From positions 1 through 55,208 of the forward strand of contig JAWLGN010000002.1 of NCBI GenBank assembly GCA_041685075.1: a stretch of DNA of 55,208 bases, in the 5' to 3' direction. The notes beneath the pieces were generated by a model. That model made no database searches. It was not told the DNA's origin and worked only from the letters and a program-made list of their open reading frames with translations. Source of the stretch: JAMCRM01 sp041685075. GTDB lineage: Bacteria > Acidobacteriota > Terriglobia > Bryobacterales > Bryobacteraceae. Made by a program: the position numbers and the translations under genes. Below, piece by piece: positions 54,936-55,208 of this stretch (position 1 is its first letter; every line of letters begins with the position of its first letter).

Positions 54936-55208
54936 GGCGGCGCTTCCCCTGGCCGCGCTGCTCGGCTTTCTCTTTGTGCTGGCGCGCGTAGCCGGGATCT
55001 TCGTCTTCGTGCCGCTGCCGGGCATACGGAAAGGCGTGGACCTGGCGCGGATTGTGCTGGCGCTGGGCTTCACCCTGGCGCTCTATCCCGTGTGGCCCGC
55101 GGTAGCGGCGGAGGCGCCCCTGGGGACCATCGCGTTCGGGCTGGTGGCGGAGGCGGCCCTGGGGGTCACGATCGGGCTGACGGTGGCCTTCCTGCAAGAG
55201 GCCTTCCT
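54925..55208 (+). CDS. fliR: flagellar type III export gate protein FliR, partial (5' part)
   Basis: The first 94 residues are visible before the window ends. ATG at 54925, overlapping the end of fliQ. ALLGFLFVLARVAGIFVFVPLPGIRKGVDLARIVLALGFTLALYPV and VAEAALGVTIGLTVAFLQEAF are FliR N-terminal helices. FlhB would be expected to follow outside the window. Confidence 0.9.
   Translation, partial: MHAEAALPLAALLGFLFVLARVAGIFVFVPLPGIRKGVDLARIVLALGFTLALYPVWPAVAAEAPLGTIAFGLVAEAALGVTIGLTVAFLQEAF

Noticed and set aside
1..55208. tRNA, rRNA or CRISPR features
   Set aside because: No cloverleaf with T-loop signature, no rRNA-like block and no regularly spaced repeat array was seen when reading both strands.

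Overview
The window comes from a GC-rich (roughly two thirds G+C) Gram-negative bacterium, most likely an acidobacterium of the Solibacter/Bryobacter lineage. The main taxonomic clue is the secreted protein at 42102-43847. It has the BACON/IPT architecture ending in the C-terminal domain described from Solibacter. An Mla-type outer-membrane lipid transport operon and P- and L-ring flagellar genes confirm a two-membrane envelope. Genes are packed with many 1-10 nt overlaps. I found no tRNA, rRNA or CRISPR array.

Layout. 1-107: the possible end of an insertion sequence. 108-3362: an O-antigen ligase-like membrane protein, a divergent membrane-anchored TPR protein and a small secreted protein. 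3363-8514: a repeat-bearing intergenic region, then two translationally coupled secreted proteins, a transglutaminase-like protein and a 986-residue DNRLRE/DUF4091 protein. 8496-13788 (minus strand): the branched-chain amino acid operon ilvB-ilvN-ilvC-cimA. It is preceded by a leader peptide, a terminator hairpin and a complementary antiterminator segment, which together read as a transcription attenuator. 13983-19275: two overlapping genes for a large 2-hydroxyacyl-CoA dehydratase/activase-like iron-sulfur system of unknown substrate. 19288-21584: miaB, a bifunctional-nuclease-domain protein and a small helical protein. 21594-29756: mgtC-like, an enolase-superfamily enzyme, the minus-strand operon mlaE-mlaF-mlaD-chbG/hpnK-rsmI, a P1-family peptidase, a YkgJ-type cysteine-cluster protein and a cyclic-nucleotide-binding-fold protein.

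29965-55208 is a flagellar cluster. It contains fliW-csrA-fliC-fliD-(fliT-position gene) on the minus strand, flgB-flgC-fliE-fliF-fliG-fliH-fliI-fliJ on the plus strand, flaG-fliS on the plus strand, flgF-(unknown)-flgG-flgA-flgH-flgI-flgJ on the minus strand, and fliK-flgD-flgE-fliN-fliO-fliP-fliQ-fliR on the plus strand, cut by the window end. A good sigma-54 promoter precedes flgB and a weaker one precedes fliK. Exact or near-exact sigma-28 -10 elements (GCCGATAA) precede flaG, the Solibacter-type secreted protein, an unknown 146-residue gene and fliW. The FliW/CsrA pair sits directly upstream of a very large flagellin, which suggests post-transcriptional control of filament synthesis.

The items I would examine first are the ilv attenuator, the activase/dehydratase-like pair, the proposed sigma-28 regulon that includes non-flagellar and unknown genes, and the recurrent promoter-to-start spacing that predicts leaderless mRNAs.
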